Source: an uncultured Prevotella sp.
GTDB taxonomy: Bacteria; Bacteroidota; Bacteroidia; Bacteroidales; Bacteroidaceae
Direction of reading: 5' to 3'
Length of the DNA stretch: 64,000 nt
NCBI GenBank assembly: GCA_938028745.1
Contig: CALIZL010000080.1
Coordinates: 1-64,000, forward strand
Positions 63,035 to 64,000 of this stretch are shown here, one piece after another. Position 1 is the first letter of the stretch, and every line of letters starts with the position of its first letter. The position numbers and the translations under genes were made by a program. The notes beneath the pieces are model-generated. The model ran no database searches, was not told where the DNA came from, and saw nothing but the letters and a program-made list of their open reading frames with translations.

Positions 63035-63925
63035 TCACACAATCACCTTAATCTTATGATAATTGTTTCTAAACTCTGTTGGCGAGCAGCCTTTCTTTCG
63101 CTTGAAGATACGGTTAAAGTTGCTCATGTTGTTATATCCGCACTTAAAGCTTATTTCGGCGATGGTCTCGGTGGTGTCTATCAGCATGCGCGTGGCATAT
63201 CCCATGCGTATGTCGATGATGTAATCGCTAAGCCTGCGGCCTGTGTGTAGCTTGAAAAAGCGGCAGAATGCGCTTTCGCTCATATTGGCAAGGTCGGCCA
63301 GAGTTTTAAGTCGAAGTTCGTACATGTAGTTATCCGAGATGTATTTCTTTACGCGAAGTACCCGCCTACTGTCGTCTTCGATGTTCACTTTGGCGTAGCT
63401 GGTGGTGGCTAATGTGCGTGCACCTGTGCTAAGCGACAGCGTGTGCAGTATGTCGAGAAACTGCATTAAGGCCCGAAAGCGGTCGGTTATGCGGCTCATC
63501 TCGTCTAGTTTGTCGTACACCTTCATGATGGTTACCATCGGAAACGCCAATCCCTTTTGTGCCTCTTTCATCATTCGGCGTATGCTTTCGGAGGGTGTCT
63601 TGCCGAAAAACTGGTCGGTTTCGGTCATTCCCGCCCCGAAATTAAACTGAATGGTAATCTCGCGGATATCTTCGCTCTTGCATTCGTGCTGCTCCCAAAC
63701 GTGTTCTAGCGTGGGACTGGTGATGAGCACGAGGTCGAAATCGCCAATCACTTCGCTGTTGTCGCCCACGGTTCGTTTCACCCCCGCGGCGTTTTCAACG
63801 AAGTTCAGCTCGAAAACGTCGTGGTTATGCACGGGATAGGAGAACTCTTTCTTATGCCTGTCTGCGATGTAGAGGGCATCGGTCTCCATCAATGGGGTTA
63901 TTTCGTGTAGTACGTAAGTGTCCAT
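63035..63925 (-). CDS. AraC-family transcriptional regulator (296 aa)
   Basis: The N-terminal half is a cupin-like ligand domain (FSYPVHNHDVFELNFVENA, VLITSPTLEHVWE). The C-terminal ~100 residues are the double HTH: LADLANMSESAFCRFFKLHT with RRLSDYIIDIRMGYATRMLI, then IAEISFKCGYNNMSNFNRIF and KGCSPTEFRNNY. Such proteins activate or repress carbon-use genes in response to a small ligand. Met at 63925 (MDTYVLHE) is preferred over 63949. Its target is not evident; no gene lies next to it within the window. A palindrome-family copy stands just upstream. Confidence 0.92.
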   Translation of the reverse strand: MDTYVLHEITPLMETDALYIADRHKKEFSYPVHNHDVFELNFVENAAGVKRTVGDNSEVIGDFDLVLITSPTLEHVWEQHECKSEDIREITIQFNFGAGMTETDQFFGKTPSESIRRMMKEAQKGLAFPMVTIMKVYDKLDEMSRITDRFRALMQFLDILHTLSLSTGARTLATTSYAKVNIEDDSRRVLRVKKYISDNYMYELRLKTLADLANMSESAFCRFFKLHTGRRLSDYIIDIRMGYATRMLIDTTETIAEISFKCGYNNMSNFNRIFKRKKGCSPTEFRNNYHKIKVIV

Positions 63926-63936
63926 ATAATATATAA

Positions 63937-63974
63937 GCCTCACCCCCAACCCCTCTCCAAGGGGAGAGGGGAGT
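63937..63974 (+). repeat. GC-rich palindrome family, copy 4
   Basis: CCTCACCCCCAACCCCTCTC then CAAGGGGAGAGGGGAGT, matching the copy at 1706-1754 over its hairpin part. It lies 12 nt upstream of the AraC start codon, where it could affect leader structure or be part of the promoter region. Confidence 0.8.
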
Positions 63975-64000
63975 AGATAGCTTGGCTGCTTTGGTTAATC

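Noticed and set aside
1..64000. Prophage or conjugative element
   Set aside because: No integrase, capsid, terminase, relaxase or tra-like genes are present.

Overview
The window looks like chromosomal DNA of a Prevotella-like member of the Bacteroidales. It has four SusC/SusD-type outer-membrane import pairs, a type IX secretion (T9SS) cargo/PorV pair, a fimbrillin-like lipoprotein, a RhuM-Fic protein, a Bacteroidetes-style PEP/pyruvate-binding fusion, and many copies of the Bacteroidetes housekeeping promoter (TTTG, 19-20 nt, TAnnTTTG). No genus can be proven from the sequence alone.

Layout. 1-4.1 kb: the 5' part of a tRNA-Leu(CAA), a decayed tandem peptide-like repeat, manC and metG. 4.5-6.4 kb: a small membrane protein and a decayed type I restriction-modification locus, in which an hsdM 5' remnant with an in-frame stop sits just upstream of an intact rhuM-fic gene. 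7.5-22.8 kb (all minus strand): a polysaccharide-utilisation locus (SusC, SusD, PKD lipoprotein, DeoR regulator, propeller glycosidase, SIS isomerase, MFS transporter, ROK kinase, GH2, DUF4434), probably for an amino-sugar-containing glycan. 24.4-25.9 kb: an orphan vsr and a lipoprotein. 26.4-36.6 kb (plus): SusC, SusD, a BACON-like lipoprotein, a subtilisin-like protease with a T9SS-type C-terminal domain, and a PorV/PorQ-like barrel, read as a protein/peptide-processing operon. 37.9-40.8 kb (minus): a 988-aa PEP/pyruvate-binding protein. 41.3-47.3 kb: SusC, SusD and two small lipoproteins resembling the Bacteroides BT_2261-2264 peptide importer. 49.9-51.8 kb: a 62-aa peptide gene and a fimbrillin-like lipoprotein. 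52.2-60.6 kb: SusC with a long structured leader, SusD, a Calx-beta-like lipoprotein, an M64 metallopeptidase and an acyltransferase. 60.7-64 kb: an unrecognised 253-aa protein and an AraC-type regulator.

The most striking structure is non-coding. A 600-650 bp element occurs five times (A 6.7-7.3, B 23.7-24.3, C 36.8-37.4, D 48.1-48.7, E 61.9-62.5 kb), with a sixth partial copy at 49.1 kb. Each full copy carries an uninterrupted array of 5-7 units with an exact 22-bp period. The copies lie at the borders of the functional cassettes (A and B, in direct orientation, bracket the glycan locus) and tend to lie beside word-like low-complexity DNA. Also present are two inverted 193-bp MITE-like elements with terminal inverted repeats and a covarying hairpin, a family of GC-rich palindromes, and a candidate uORF/attenuator before the last susC. 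I see no transposase, prophage or CRISPR array.
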